This document shows positions 51,561-62,580 of a stretch of DNA of 64,000 nt, one piece after another (within the stretch, counting starts at the first letter, position 1; the number at the start of each line of letters is the position of its first letter). Position numbers and translations under genes: made by a program. The notes below the pieces were generated by a model that saw only the letters and a list, made by a program, of their open reading frames with translations, had not been told where the DNA came from and searched no databases. This stretch comes from Phalacrocorax aristotelis (lineage: Eukaryota; Chordata; Aves; Suliformes; Phalacrocoracidae): positions 7,388,501 through 7,452,500 of the forward strand of contig NC_134281.1 in the NCBI RefSeq assembly GCF_949628215.1, given 5' to 3'.

Positions 51561-53666
51561 CCATGTACATGGAGCCAGGAGTAGAAGCCCTATGAGGATA
51601 AATTCCTTACTGAGTAGAAAGGCAGCATTACCTTACAGATCATAAGAGACAAATGTAAATCATTTCATTTTTTAAAAGAGTTTTATTAAGTATATTAAAG
51701 CTTTCCAGAAGGCGAATTGGAAAATGTTCAGGACTTTCTATCAATGCCTTTTTAACTGAAATACTGTAGATATATTTGACAGAAATAAAGAATATTAAAA
51801 ATACAGCAACAAAAGCCTAAGTATATTGTATAGATTTTGTTTTTCAAAGAAAATGCAAGGTACCTCATAAGGATAAAATTTAAGTCCTACTGAAGTCAAT
51901 GGCCAAAGACCATTATTTAGTGGAACAGAAGATTTCACAGAAAAGGTTTTGTACAAAAAGATATGAGTTACTTAAATTTAAGCGTATAGTGTACTTGTGG
52001 AAGCATTTTTACAATCCATTCTTCATAGTATGTATACAACTGATAATTAAAAACAGTTCTTCATGATAAATTTATGAAAAAAACTTTATCTGATCACATA
52101 AGGGTGCCACTGAAGCAAAGAAAGAGGAGACCTAGCCTACAGACTGTTGTTAGTTTTGGATTTAGGTGATCTGCCTCAAAAGTCCTTGTTTTTATCCAGT
52201 CACCTGGAGCTAAATCTACAAAAAGCTGATGATTCAACTACATAATGCCCTGCTCAGCATCCATGGCTCTTGGGGAACAGCTGCTGATTATAAAATACAT
52301 CAGTGCTTGCTGCCAAGAGTCCAGATCTTCCCAACTCAAAATTATCACCACTGGATAAGAGGTTCCTATGTGGCCTCAGCTCCAGCTTTGCATCACTGTC
52401 CTGGGAAAAATTTATTTCATGCAACAGGATGGCGTAAGGCCACCAGGTATTGCAGCGCTAGCAACAGGGAGGTGCCTAACCCAGCCCAGACAAGGGGGGA
52501 GAGCTGTGTTTGGATTCCCTCCAGGATGGATGCAACTTCAGCAGGTTAAAAAAAATATGGCACAAGGTCGCAGCTCTAAGACAGTGTTTAAAATTGTTAA
52601 TCCTGGGTAGTATGAAGCACAGAGTAAGCAGGCTGCACTGCAGAGAGGGCTGTGGTTTAATGCATGACTATCATGGTATTTTATATTTTCCAGCAGGGTG
52701 ATACCTGTGCTCCGCAGGGCTTTCAAGCACCTAACTCAAGGCAGTGGAGCCCCTTTCAGCTATGGCATGCCTAAGCTTTGTTCACTGAAGCGATGATGTC
52801 CATAGCTCCTCTGTACTTCAGTTTTTCATTTATACAATTAATTAACAGTAACAACACTTACTGCCTCACCAGGGTGTTGTAAAGAAAAAGCATGCTAAAA
52901 ATGGTATGGCGCTCAGATATTGGATAATAAGGACTGTGTAACCTCCTCAGGAAAAATTTAAAGAATTTGCACTGTTCAAATGTAGATCAAAGTTTAAGCC
53001 TTTTAAGACTAAGTTTCTGCCCCCCACAAAGAACCTGGAAGAAGGACCCCTGTAGCATGTCAGCCTTGTGCTGACCCCCTTCATAATGCCACCTTTCTCA
53101 CCTTCTCACCTTTCAAGGCATTTTGCTAAATGCAGAGGTCCCCAAAGAAGTCCCTGCTCAAGCCATGAGGAGCCACCCCAAGTTAGTTACTTCCTAGCAT
53201 GCTCCAGCCACAAGAACAGGCTGCCTTGCTGCCACTTCACACGCAGGCGTGTACTGCCCTCATTCTGTTCAAGCAGCTTGCTCATGTTCCATTTAAGACG
53301 TGTGTAAGGTCTATATTACATTTCCATCAAACAGAGGTCCAAGTCACAGCGTAGCTGCCAGTGGAAGGCAGCACCAAATCCCTGGGATGATTCTGACACT
53401 GCAGTCAAAGACAGTCAGAGTTTTGATTGCATGGTGAGAAGATCCAGCCACCACAGTACTCAAAGCAAAGCCCGCTGAGGCTGCTGGAAGGGCTCTGCAT
53501 TGACTCTCATGGCCATTGGCCTTTTCACTGAGTAGAGCTGTAGTACACAGAATAGAAGTGGGGTGGCACAGCACAGGGCAAAATTTTAAAACCTAGTGTG
53601 ATTTCACAGCCAGTGTCAACTTAAGCAACCCAGAAGTAATTTCCCATTCAGCCCATGAGAACAGGT
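51000..53666 (-). other. Presumed 3' untranslated region and downstream flank of the SLC16A7-like gene
   Basis: This stretch follows the TAA stop at 53667-53669 on the minus strand. No further coding exon is needed. The true end of the transcript cannot be fixed. AATAAA on the minus strand (plus-strand TTTATT) occurs at 52411-52416, 51682-51687 and 51270-51275. Mammalian SLC16A7 has long 3' UTRs, so the transcript may run further still. Short ORFs here, such as 106 aa on the plus strand at 52229-52549, match nothing recognised. Confidence 0.45.
52411..52416 (-). terminator. Candidate polyadenylation signal AATAAA
   Basis: This is the first canonical AATAAA I find on the minus strand after the stop codon, about 1.25 kb downstream. 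On the minus strand it is followed at 15-45 bases by GT-containing sequence (AGTGATGC, GCTGGAGCTG), which is compatible with cleavage. Alternatives are 51682-51687 and 51270-51275. RNA data are needed to choose. Confidence 0.35.
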
Positions 53667-53959
53667 TTAAACTTCATTTGTGCCATTCACTTCCTTCTTT
53701 AGTCCTTCTAGCTCCTCCTTTAAAGGTTCCAGCTCAGGCCCATCCTGTATGGTTTCTTTGTCCCAGTTATTTCTGCCTTTATTTTCTGTCCTTACAGATT
53801 TAGAGTCCTCTTCTTTTGCCTTTCTTTCCTTCTCCTCCTTGGCAAGCGTATGATAATTATAATAATTCATTATGAACAGGAAGGTTCCTGCCAGGACCAT
53901 CACAGCTCCACATTTAATGAACATATATTTATAGTCCCCAAAGGTATCGATAAGAGTTC
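53667..53959 (-). CDS. SLC16A7: Monocarboxylate transporter 2-like, terminal coding exon (TM12 and cytoplasmic tail)
   Basis: This last coding exon of 293 bp encodes 96 residues and a TAA stop after completing a Gly codon split with the preceding exon. The acceptor is atatgttttacag then GAACTC, with a long T-rich tract upstream. The joined sequence reads PPIGGTLIDTFGDYKYMF, matching the family pattern at the TM11-TM12 turn. TM12 is about residues 13-32, followed by NYYNYHTLAKEEKERK, which corresponds to the NYRLLAKE-type segment of MCT1 and MCT2. The remaining tail is highly charged and ends NGTNEV. Residues 76, 79, 83, 86 and 90 (L, L, L, L, V) have 3-4-3-4 spacing, a short coiled-coil heptad pattern. 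MCT tails are poorly conserved, so this part is assigned by continuity of the reading frame. The Val-ending tail has Asn at -2, so it is not a class I PDZ ligand. Confidence 0.92.
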
Positions 53960-56769
53960 CTGTAAAACATATTTTAAAAAAAAAAAAAAAAAGAAAATTA
54001 GAGATGAAGACAAGAATATTGTGTTTTCAGATCCTAAATATAAAGGGACACCCTTGTGGCTTTAGAATAAAATAAGACATTCTGTGGACTTACTGGTCTT
54101 TTCCACAAATACTCTGATCCTGCACATACTTCACACATGTTCCACAATATAGCCTGTGGGTAGTTAATGTTGATATAGGTAATACTACCAATAATTTGTA
54201 CAGTGAAGTAGAAGCGGACAGAGAACCTGCAATGCAAAGTCTGGACTTTTCAGGCACACCTATTTTTTCCATGCAGAAACCAGCTCCTCTGATCACAGAG
54301 TCTGTAGAGAGTCTTTCCATTGACTCCAGTGATCACCTACAAGGATGTCCATTTGACTTGGCAGTCCTCAGGCTGCCAACAAAAGTGACAGCTTTCAGGA
54401 AGACCTTTGTGAGATGGCACGTGGACACTGGGTCTTTTCTCAGACTCCTGACAAAGACCCTCCAATTTATTCCACCATGGGTCATTCACCAGCATTAGAG
54501 GCGACTAGGCTTTTGGTCACAGCTGCCCTTTCTGCATTTATACTCATGATCTAAAGATGAAAGGGCACTGCATGGGACTGGAAAACATCAGTTCCAGGGA
54601 AAGCAAAGATGATGCTGTCAATGTCAGATAATTTCAATGCCAAGACAAATGTGACAGGTTCCTCTCAAAGGTTAATGCCTCTGCTATGGAGTTACAGAGT
54701 AATTGAAGGGAGACAGCTTAATTGAAATGTCAGTGTTCTCCATTATGTCAAAATGTAATGCAAATCTTATTGGGATTATGATCCTGAGCATTAATTCCCA
54801 TTTACTGGCACAACACAGACCATTCTTAACATCCCAAATCCTAATTAAAGACCCACTCCTAACCTGGCCTTCACTGTACAGATAGTCCTCCGTGAAACTG
54901 GCTCGTCATCCATTAACTCTCTGACTTTTTGGAATATGTTCTCCTCCTTAAAAAAGGGGACCTTTAATTACTTCCTGACTGACCCCTAATGTTGAAAAGC
55001 TGGTGATTAATTATCTCACTGCATTACACTAACAAAGGATTTTATGGCCACCAAATAGATTTCTTGATCACAAAAGTAATAATTTTTAACTGGTTTTGGT
55101 CAATGGTTCTTCCAGAATCATTCCTAGATGTCTTGGTACACCATTTTCAATGCACTGTTTTTCACGTTACTGGTGAAACATCAACCAAATGCTAATTGCA
55201 ACAATTTTTCCTTTTCTGCTAATCAGGATGACCTAGAGGTCTCCTAAATAGGTTTCAATGAGAGTTTTAATGAGCAGAGTATTGGAAAATTCAACAGTAG
55301 GATAGTCTTGCCTCTTTTCCTTTGAGAATAAGATAAAGTCATAAAACACACTGGGAACAATTTACTTAGTTCATTAAAGCAGAACCCTGCAGTAGGTTAT
55401 TAAAATGCCAAAGAACCAATAAATTTGCTGCTTATTAAAATGGTGGGGAAAACCCTACAAAACTAATATTACTGATTATTACAGAGAACTGTTTTAGCCT
55501 CATTAGCAGTCTCTGGTCATTAACTTAATCTTCCACACAGAAAATTATATAATTTAGAAAACGGCCATTTTAAAATTGTATTTTCTTTTGTTTGTCATTA
55601 ATTAAATAATGAATCTCTAAGACAGCAAGAGGATACAGCTGTTTCTGTCACACTGTATGAGCTACATGGTAATATGAAGAATTAAACGGCTCTGCAAGAT
55701 GTGTCATACGGAGTATTAGCCAGATCTCAGTTTTGAATCCAGGAAATGAGTTTAAACTACATTCTTTCTGTGCATTCTTTAAGTTTAGTATGATACTGTC
55801 ACATCAAAAGAATTAGCAGAGTTTAGCTTTCACACATCCAAATACAGACAGCACACATAACCTAATCAAACTTTTTAGCATACTTAAATGTGGCCAGTTT
55901 CCAAACCAGTTACTCAAGCTTGCATACAGGTGAAAAGCACAGGACAGGGCACATAGATAGGATGGTATCTATAGGCTGGGAGGATGTCACCTATGAAGTA
56001 ATTTAATTAGTAGCCAATTCAGATTTGATAAGGACTGTACTTGTCTCAGATGCCAAATTCAAATATGGTGTCTTCCAGACATGGTGTGTTCCTTGTAGGA
56101 AAAGAAGTGAGCACATGCTATAGAGGGAAAGAAGCAGAGGCTGTTAAAATCACAGCAGATCACTGCTCCCACTTATCTTCAGATGACTGTAAGCCCTGCT
56201 GGGGGTTTAATATTGTCAGCATGAGGGTCTCTGTCTTTTGATATTTCAAACCATGCCATCCAAAATAAACCTTTTTTTTATTTTTGGAACAGATCTATCA
56301 GACGCTCTAAGATGACTGAAATCCATAAGTGGAAGTACTCAGAGCCTTAGAGACAAATAGCAAATACTAGGTTTGAATCAACAGAAGGATGTCATAGAAC
56401 TGTTGTGTTTTACTGTGCTTAAATTGTGGTGGACTCCAGCCTTTTGCAACAGGGAGCCTCCAGGAGGAGTCATCTGAAATGCAAGGTTCTTGACGTTGCA
56501 GGAAGCCCCGCTCTGCAAGTTCAGTTCAAGTGTTTGAAGGGGTCAGGGTCTACAAACTCTTGACTTCAACCAGAGGACTACACAGAAAGGAGTAAAGAAG
56601 AAATGCTGGAGGAGACACCTAGGACCTGCCTTCCCTGTCCAATTACTAGTGGAAAAACAGTGAGTGGGAAGCAAAGAAAACACATTTAGAATAATTTCCT
56701 ACCAACTGCTTGCAAGAGGCTAAATATAAATGACAACCCAGTGGAAGCAGAGGAAAAAAATGCACTCAC
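53960..56769 (-). other. Intron of the SLC16A7-like gene (phase 1, 2810 bp)
   Basis: The intron has donor gtgagt and acceptor tgttttacag on the minus strand. An unusually long run of T (minus strand) lies at 53976-53992, just upstream of the acceptor. The rest is AT-rich, with a 14-bp perfect palindrome at 55542-55555 (AAATTATATAATTT). No other coding sequence was recognised. Confidence 0.85.
53976..53997 (-). promoter_or_regulatory. Polypyrimidine tract of the terminal-exon acceptor, a 17-base homopolymer
   Basis: On the plus strand there are 17 consecutive A (53976-53992), then G and AAAA. On the minus strand this reads as a T-rich tract ending 16 bases before the terminal exon at 53959. 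Its position fits the polypyrimidine tract of the 3' splice site. Homopolymers of this length vary between individuals and are error-prone in sequencing. Confidence 0.6.
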
Positions 56770-57618
56770 CTCCAATAGGTGGTCCCAGCAATATCGTGCA
56801 GCACTCTGCAATGGTGACCAGGCCAACAGCGCTTGTGAACCGGGCAGCTCCCACGAGGTCCATGAGCGTTTCAAAGAGCATGGCACAAACCATGCCGAAG
56901 GCCAAGCCAAAAAAGATGGAGTAAACGACGAGTCCCATGTAGTTGGAAGCCAGTGGGCACAGAAGGTGACAGGTGCCATTGAAAGCAATGGAGAAGCTGA
57001 AAAAGTATTGAATCCGTGGCCTCACCCACTTGCTGTTTGCAATGATGCCAGTGGTAGGTCGGGCAATCATATCCACGATAGCAAGGATCGAAAGAAGGAA
57101 AGCAGATGAATATTCATCAATGCCGATGTGCTTTGCATAGGGTGCCAGGAAGACAATGGGGGCAAAAAATCCCAGGAACATGAGCACGTTTCCGATCAGG
57201 TAAATCAAGAACCCTCTGTGCTTAAAAAGGGAAAAATCAAGGTACTGATTGATTTTTTCACAGCAGTCCTTTCCTCCTTCCTCTTCCATTTTGATCTCCA
57301 CGGGGACGTTCATGGGACTATTCATTTCCATGGCATCCTTAGTGACCTCTTCTTTCAGTGTTTTGACCGATGCTGTGGCTGCCTTGATGGGTCTGAAGAG
57401 GGCTCCTGCCACACAACAGTTTAATAAAATTGCCCCAAGAATTAAAAAGCTGCCCCTCCAGCCAAAATTGTCAAAAAGGAACTGGTTGAGAGGTGCCAGG
57501 GTGCAAAGCATCACGGGGCTCCCTGCCATAGCAAGGCCATTTGCAATGGGTCTTCTTTTTAAAAAGTATTTCCCTATGATTATCACTGATGGCTGGAGAT
57601 TGAGAGCAAGGCCGAATC
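56770..57618 (-). CDS. SLC16A7: Monocarboxylate transporter 2-like, large central coding exon (TM4 to TM11)
   Basis: This 849-bp exon encodes 282 full codons plus split Gly codons at both ends. The acceptor (ctctgtcccag then GATTCGG) and donor (ATTGGAG then gtgagt) are consensus, phase 1. Residues count from the first full codon. Residues 1-18 finish TM4; KYFLKRRPIANGLAMAGSPV (16-35) is the second SLC16 signature leading into TM5; TM6 is about 55-74; about 76-124 is a charged central loop; TM7-TM11 run from about 134 to 282. Asp182 and Arg186 in VDMIARP match the Asp/Arg pair of TM8 that MCT1 studies place in proton and substrate coupling. The TM10 motif LFETLMDLVG (248-257) is present. Remembered mammalian MCT2 shares long blocks here, such as YLDFSLFKHRGFLIYL, better than MCT1 or MCT4 does. 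Alternative: a sauropsid MCT1/2 paralogue. The central loop, rich in Glu and Met, is the least family-like part. Confidence 0.95.
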
Positions 57619-60600
57619 CTGGGACAGAGAAAAATCATTGAGATACGAAAAGGAAGATTTGAGACCCATTTATTGTTGGCTCATTGTTTTAGGCAAATTC
57701 ATGGACAATTGGTCCACTGGTGGCTCCTCCAATATGATAGTCTGGTTGCAAACTTTGCTCAAGATATCCCTAAGCTTCTGGCTGCTGCGTTTGGGTAATG
57801 AGACCCCAGAAACACACTTTGGGTCAGAGAATGCCCCTTCCTTTTGCACTGTAAATCTCTTGGGTGGCAAACTTAGCGCAAAGAGTTTGCTCCAGAATAA
57901 ACTGAAACTATACCCTCAGTGAATGCTGGCTGGATTTGTCCAGACACAGCAGCCTTGTTGGAGGAGAGGATGGATCTATTAAAAAAAAAAAAAAGACAAC
58001 TCCCAGTTTGAGGAAAGTAGTTCTGGCTTGAACAGGGCTAACCACCAAATCACATCCTTCTCATGGGCAGCTGGGGCTGGCACCCCCTTTCCATGAGTGG
58101 AGGGCACCCAACAGCGCTGCCAGGCAGACAGACCTGCCCAGAAAATAACATCACCCATCTCAGCCGCTACTAATTTGGCGGTGTGAGCAATTCAGGTCTG
58201 ATGCAAAAGATTAAGAGGTCTGCAAGTACACAGCAAAACAGCTACTGAGGATGCTAATTAAACAGGACCCTAGAGTGTTTCTTTTAATTAAAATTTATTT
58301 TTATTGCATTTAGAGATATAAATGGTATTATAAATCTGCATTGCTAATTCAGTTAGCCAGCTTTTCTTGCACAGGTGAAATCTGAAGGCAGAGATACCAA
58401 ATGCTGTGATGGTCTCAACTTTCTGCGGTTCTGTTTGAGAGCACTAGCATATAATAATCTCTTTTTTCCAAACATTTCTATGATGTGCAGTATTTCCTTC
58501 AAAAGTTAGATTTTCAGAACACCATCAAAATGACATTTAAAAATCATGCCACATATTTTCCATCCTATCATCCAAGAAAGAATGAGCCACATTAGAACAA
58601 AGCAGAAATATAACCCTTGAAGTGATTATACCAGAGAACATGAATCCTGAAAATAGGGTCATGCAGATTTTTTCTTGTTCATTAGTCTATATAATTAGTT
58701 TGTTTAACTGTGCAGTACATAATTAGGCATATTGCTTTACAGAAGAGAATTTAGAAAGGTCAAGGTCCTCAAAATTAATTAAGGAACACTATTATTGCTG
58801 ATAGAGTAGAATCCAACTGATGCAGCAGAATTCAGCTGATATTGGATAGCTTCAGTTTGAACAGTAATACAAAATTATTATTTTTGCCAAGTATAAGATT
58901 CATTTGTTTTTAGTTACTTGGAAGTTTACAACATTAAAAATAAAGTGAAATGGCAACATTTTAAAATTAGACTTGATTTGAAACACATTCTCAGCATGAA
59001 CTTTTCTAGATAGTCCATATATTTGGTAGGGCATGTCTTTGGGAAGTGCAGCCTGCACATAATGCATAAGGGGCCAAATTCATCCCCGTGAGAGGCCTGA
59101 CCTGAGAACTATGGAGGCAAAACACAGCCTTGGTTAGAGAACACCCTTGACAGTGCTCAGATATAGGAATACACCTTCTTTCATCTGAGAATGTGTAACA
59201 CAGAGGATTAGACTTTACTTTAACTCCATGTTTCCCAGGCTGGCAGGTAAGGGCAGAAATTGAACCATCATTTCCACAAGACCATTTTTGGTAGGGGCCT
59301 ACCACATGCTGTGTGGAGAAGGAAAATCAGACTGGATGCCAGCTACCCACTTAACCAATAATCAACTCAAATTTTTTATTATGTGAACATTAATTTGCCA
59401 GTCAGACAAATCTAATTTAATATTACCTCATGCTCTTCCCATTAATTAAATTTGGAGAGTTTCAAATTGACTGACTGGAATTTCAATTTACTTTAAGCTT
59501 TTGGCTGGCTTTAGTTGGAAATATTTATATCTATTTTATTCCAGTTTTCAGAAACTACGGCAGCTTTTCCACAGCTGAAATTGTTACTCAAACAAGCGTA
59601 TTTTCTCCCCAAGGATATGACAGAGAGGTCTATTGGTGGTGCTGCATGAACAGAAGCAAGCCCAGGCCAAAGTGAGCATCCTTCCCTAGATTAAATAATT
59701 CTCCCTCATATTAGAAAGGAATAAGTGGTGCTTCAGGAGTGAACTGTGTAACTATTGATCTTGTTCTTACTTTATTAGCAAGGGAAGATCCTACCAGGTA
59801 TTTCAATGCTCAACACTAACAGCTGAGGGAAAGACTCCAGTCTCATTAGTTAACATGCTTCACCCTAGATCCCATTTTATTTCATGGCGGTCTAATTGGT
59901 ACAGATTGAACTAAACTCTGATCGGTCGTTATTGCCTTGTATTTAGCTTCGAAATTTGCTGCTAATACCTCAGACTTGAAGAAGAGGTTGCATGCCTAAA
60001 CACCTATTTAATGCTTCCAGGCTGGCGTCTGTCCAGGTCAACAGCTTGCAAACCCAATTTCATTTTCTACACGCTATAAGGAAACAAGTGAGGAAGGCAA
60101 CATGGGTTTTACAGCGTATGCAAAGTGCCTCGTGCAGCCCACAGCTCAGTGCCATCAAGGACAGAGCTGCCTCCGACAGTGGAGCCTGGCCCCTGCTCTG
60201 TATGCAAATGGAAAAAGACATAATCAAGAAAGCAATTGAGATTGCCGTGTCTAATCCCTGCACCGTAAACAGATACTTTCTGCTCTGCTCCTCTGAAGAG
60301 ATTTCTATTAATATGCCAAAGGCACAGGACTGTAGCAGGGACCTCCTAGTACCAACTATCTTGTTTCCATCTCCATCCCTGCAAATTACATGAACACTAT
60401 CTTTTACGTCAGTCTGTTTCCTTTTCAGGCTTTTAGGAAGGAGGCTAGAAAGAGTGTGATGTTTACAGGTCTCTTTACAGTCATTGCAAATTGCCTTTAC
60501 AGAAATCTCTCTCCTTGTACAGTAACGCTGTCCCAGCCACGTGATGAGCAGGCAGCTTCATAATTGCCCTTGAACGCTTCCATGTTAAGCCTGACCAGCG

Positions 60601-62436
60601 AAAGCACTGCAAGCATAATTAGAGGCATCAGGCATGTTAGCAGGATAACAAGCACCTTCCCTTCTCTGTCAAATTAATATTCCTTCCCCAGCACACACCT
60701 CCTGTGCCTGGAGTTATTAGCTAGGACCTCGTCCATACAGCTGCCCTTATTCAGCAAGCAGGACAGAAAGATGTACACAACAAAAATTTTGCTTTGCTGT
60801 GAGGCAACATCACAGCGTTAAAGATGAGGGAGACACAGGGCAGCTTTGGCACTGGCACGAGGGTTACATGTGTGCATTGAGCGCACCTCATGCTATCAGC
60901 TCTCTGGGATGGGCAACGGACCTGATCTGAATCAAAAAAGAGCAGGGTCTTCATAAGTCCTAGGCCCGCTGGGGTTAGGCACAAAATTGCCCCCTGGCAT
61001 TTTTTTAGATAAATACCTCTGAAAATAGGAGTTGGTGCCTTCCTACAGCACTGTTCCTTGCCTGAGCCCTTCTGCTCACCAAAACACATATATTTTTAGC
61101 AAAGGATTTGTGGTTTTCTTGTGCTAATCCAGAATTATTCAACTTGCTAGAGGACATTTGTTTAGCAGGGAATGATGCAAGTTTGTGCATCGATAAATAC
61201 TGATTTTATCCATGGGAGATGTTGGTTATTTTTATTCCTCATCACTTTGTTTCTAGAATCCCTTTCAAGGAATCTGCAAGATTTATGCACTCAGTAATAA
61301 CACAGTTTCATCTAACTACTGTAACTCTCCTTAGAAAGAGTAAGGTTTAAGAGAGGGAATCCTACATGGGGATTTATTCACTACTGTACAGATCTAATAA
61401 AGCAATATTGGTGTAGAACAGGGCAACAAACTTTCTGTTCCAATTTACTTTGCTAGTGGCTGGTTTTATTGATTTTAAATGTTGAGCTCGCACTTTTCAC
61501 ATTCAGAAAGCAGCAATGCTTAATGCAGCTGCAGAGAGATACCGAACATTCATTAAAAGATACACCTTGCAACCTCAGAAGCCAATTCTGAACTCATTGT
61601 GTCATGTATTCAGGCGGATGTCCTAGCTGCACTGCAAGAAACATTGGCTGTACCTTAGCCAAAATAATCAAACAAAAATGCTTACAATTAAGCATCTCTA
61701 CTCACACAGGTGGAGAACTCCAATCCATCTACTTTTAAAAGCATTAACCCAGCACCTGCAGGCTTTAAAGATGCTCAGCTGAGCCTGTGCCTTCTCCCAT
61801 TTGAGGTTCCAATGTGGAAATTAATATTTCAATACAGACAATTCAAATTGTAACTTCAATAAGGAAATGTGGTTGTTTTATGGTTTTTTTTTCAATAAGG
61901 AGAATATTGCATATTTTCAATCAACTCCAGCAGTTATTATTTTCAGATAAAGGACCTCCTAACCTCACAAGCAGGCAGCAGGCAAGCAAACTAAAGCAAA
62001 CCCATGAAATCTCATTTCATATATCTCACAGAGGGAAGATAATGCACAGTAATATAGGAACACAGGTGATTTCTTCATAGTCACACTTATATCTCGAAGG
62101 GCTTGCCTTGCCCAGGGCAGAACGCAGTCAACCTGCATTTGCTTCAATGGGAGCTGAGGGCACTGATGGCAACCCTCATCGTGCACTCATCTGCAAAGCA
62201 CACATCCCCTGCTAAGATCCCGCACGCGATGTTCAGCCAGGAATACAGCGCTTAGCGGGGGATATGCTCTTTGCTAAAGTTCATCTCGAGCAGTTGATAA
62301 CCGAGGGCCCTTGTCCCACCAGCTTTTTATCTCACCAGCTTCCCACTGAGTTTGACTGAGGTGCCCAACTGTGGACACCCCGAGCCATCAGAAGTGAATC
62401 TCAAGTGCAGATGGAAAGGAGATGCTTTCTTCTTAC
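57619..62436 (-). other. Intron of the SLC16A7-like gene (phase 1, 4818 bp)
   Basis: The intron has donor gtaaga at its high-coordinate end and acceptor tctgtcccag at its low-coordinate end, both read on the minus strand. It contains a 14-A run at 57981-57994, an AT-rich block at about 58260-58970 with several TTAATTA-like cores, and short chance ORFs (longest 133 aa on the plus strand at 59992-60393, with no recognisable domain). I saw no additional exon with SLC16 similarity. Confidence 0.85.
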
Positions 62437-62580
62437 CTGTAATGAAGCCCACACAGATGTAGAGCTGCAGGATGCTGGTGCAAAAGGCGGCTGACACCAT
62501 CCCAATGCCACACAGCAGGCCTCCAAATATAACCACGGGCCGGCTGCCATAGCGGTTTACTAAAATACTGCTAATGGGAC
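62437..62580 (-). CDS. SLC16A7: Monocarboxylate transporter 2-like, internal coding exon (TM2 end to start of TM4)
   Basis: This 144-bp internal exon encodes 47 full codons plus a split Gly at each end. Seen: the acceptor (minus strand tttccccag then GTCCC) and donor (ATTACAG then gtaaga) are consensus, both phase 1, and no stop interrupts the exon. The peptide begins PISSILVNRYGSRPVV, the SLC16 loop between TM2 and TM3, and continues into the Gly-rich TM3 and the start of TM4 (LQLYICVGFITG). Known: MCT1-4 are 12-TM major-facilitator proteins that co-transport H+ with lactate, pyruvate or ketone bodies across the plasma membrane, and the R-x-G-S/C-R-P loop after TM2 is strongly conserved. The preceding coding exon should end with the G of a Gly codon. 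It is not found between this exon and 64000. The exon is symmetric (1-1), so skipping it would keep frame but remove TM3. Confidence 0.93.

Noticed and set aside
56741-57641. Overlapping open frames on the plus strand opposite the large transporter exon (122, 98 and 130 aa)
   Set aside because: These are antisense shadows of the conserved transporter exon, which accounts for the lack of stops.
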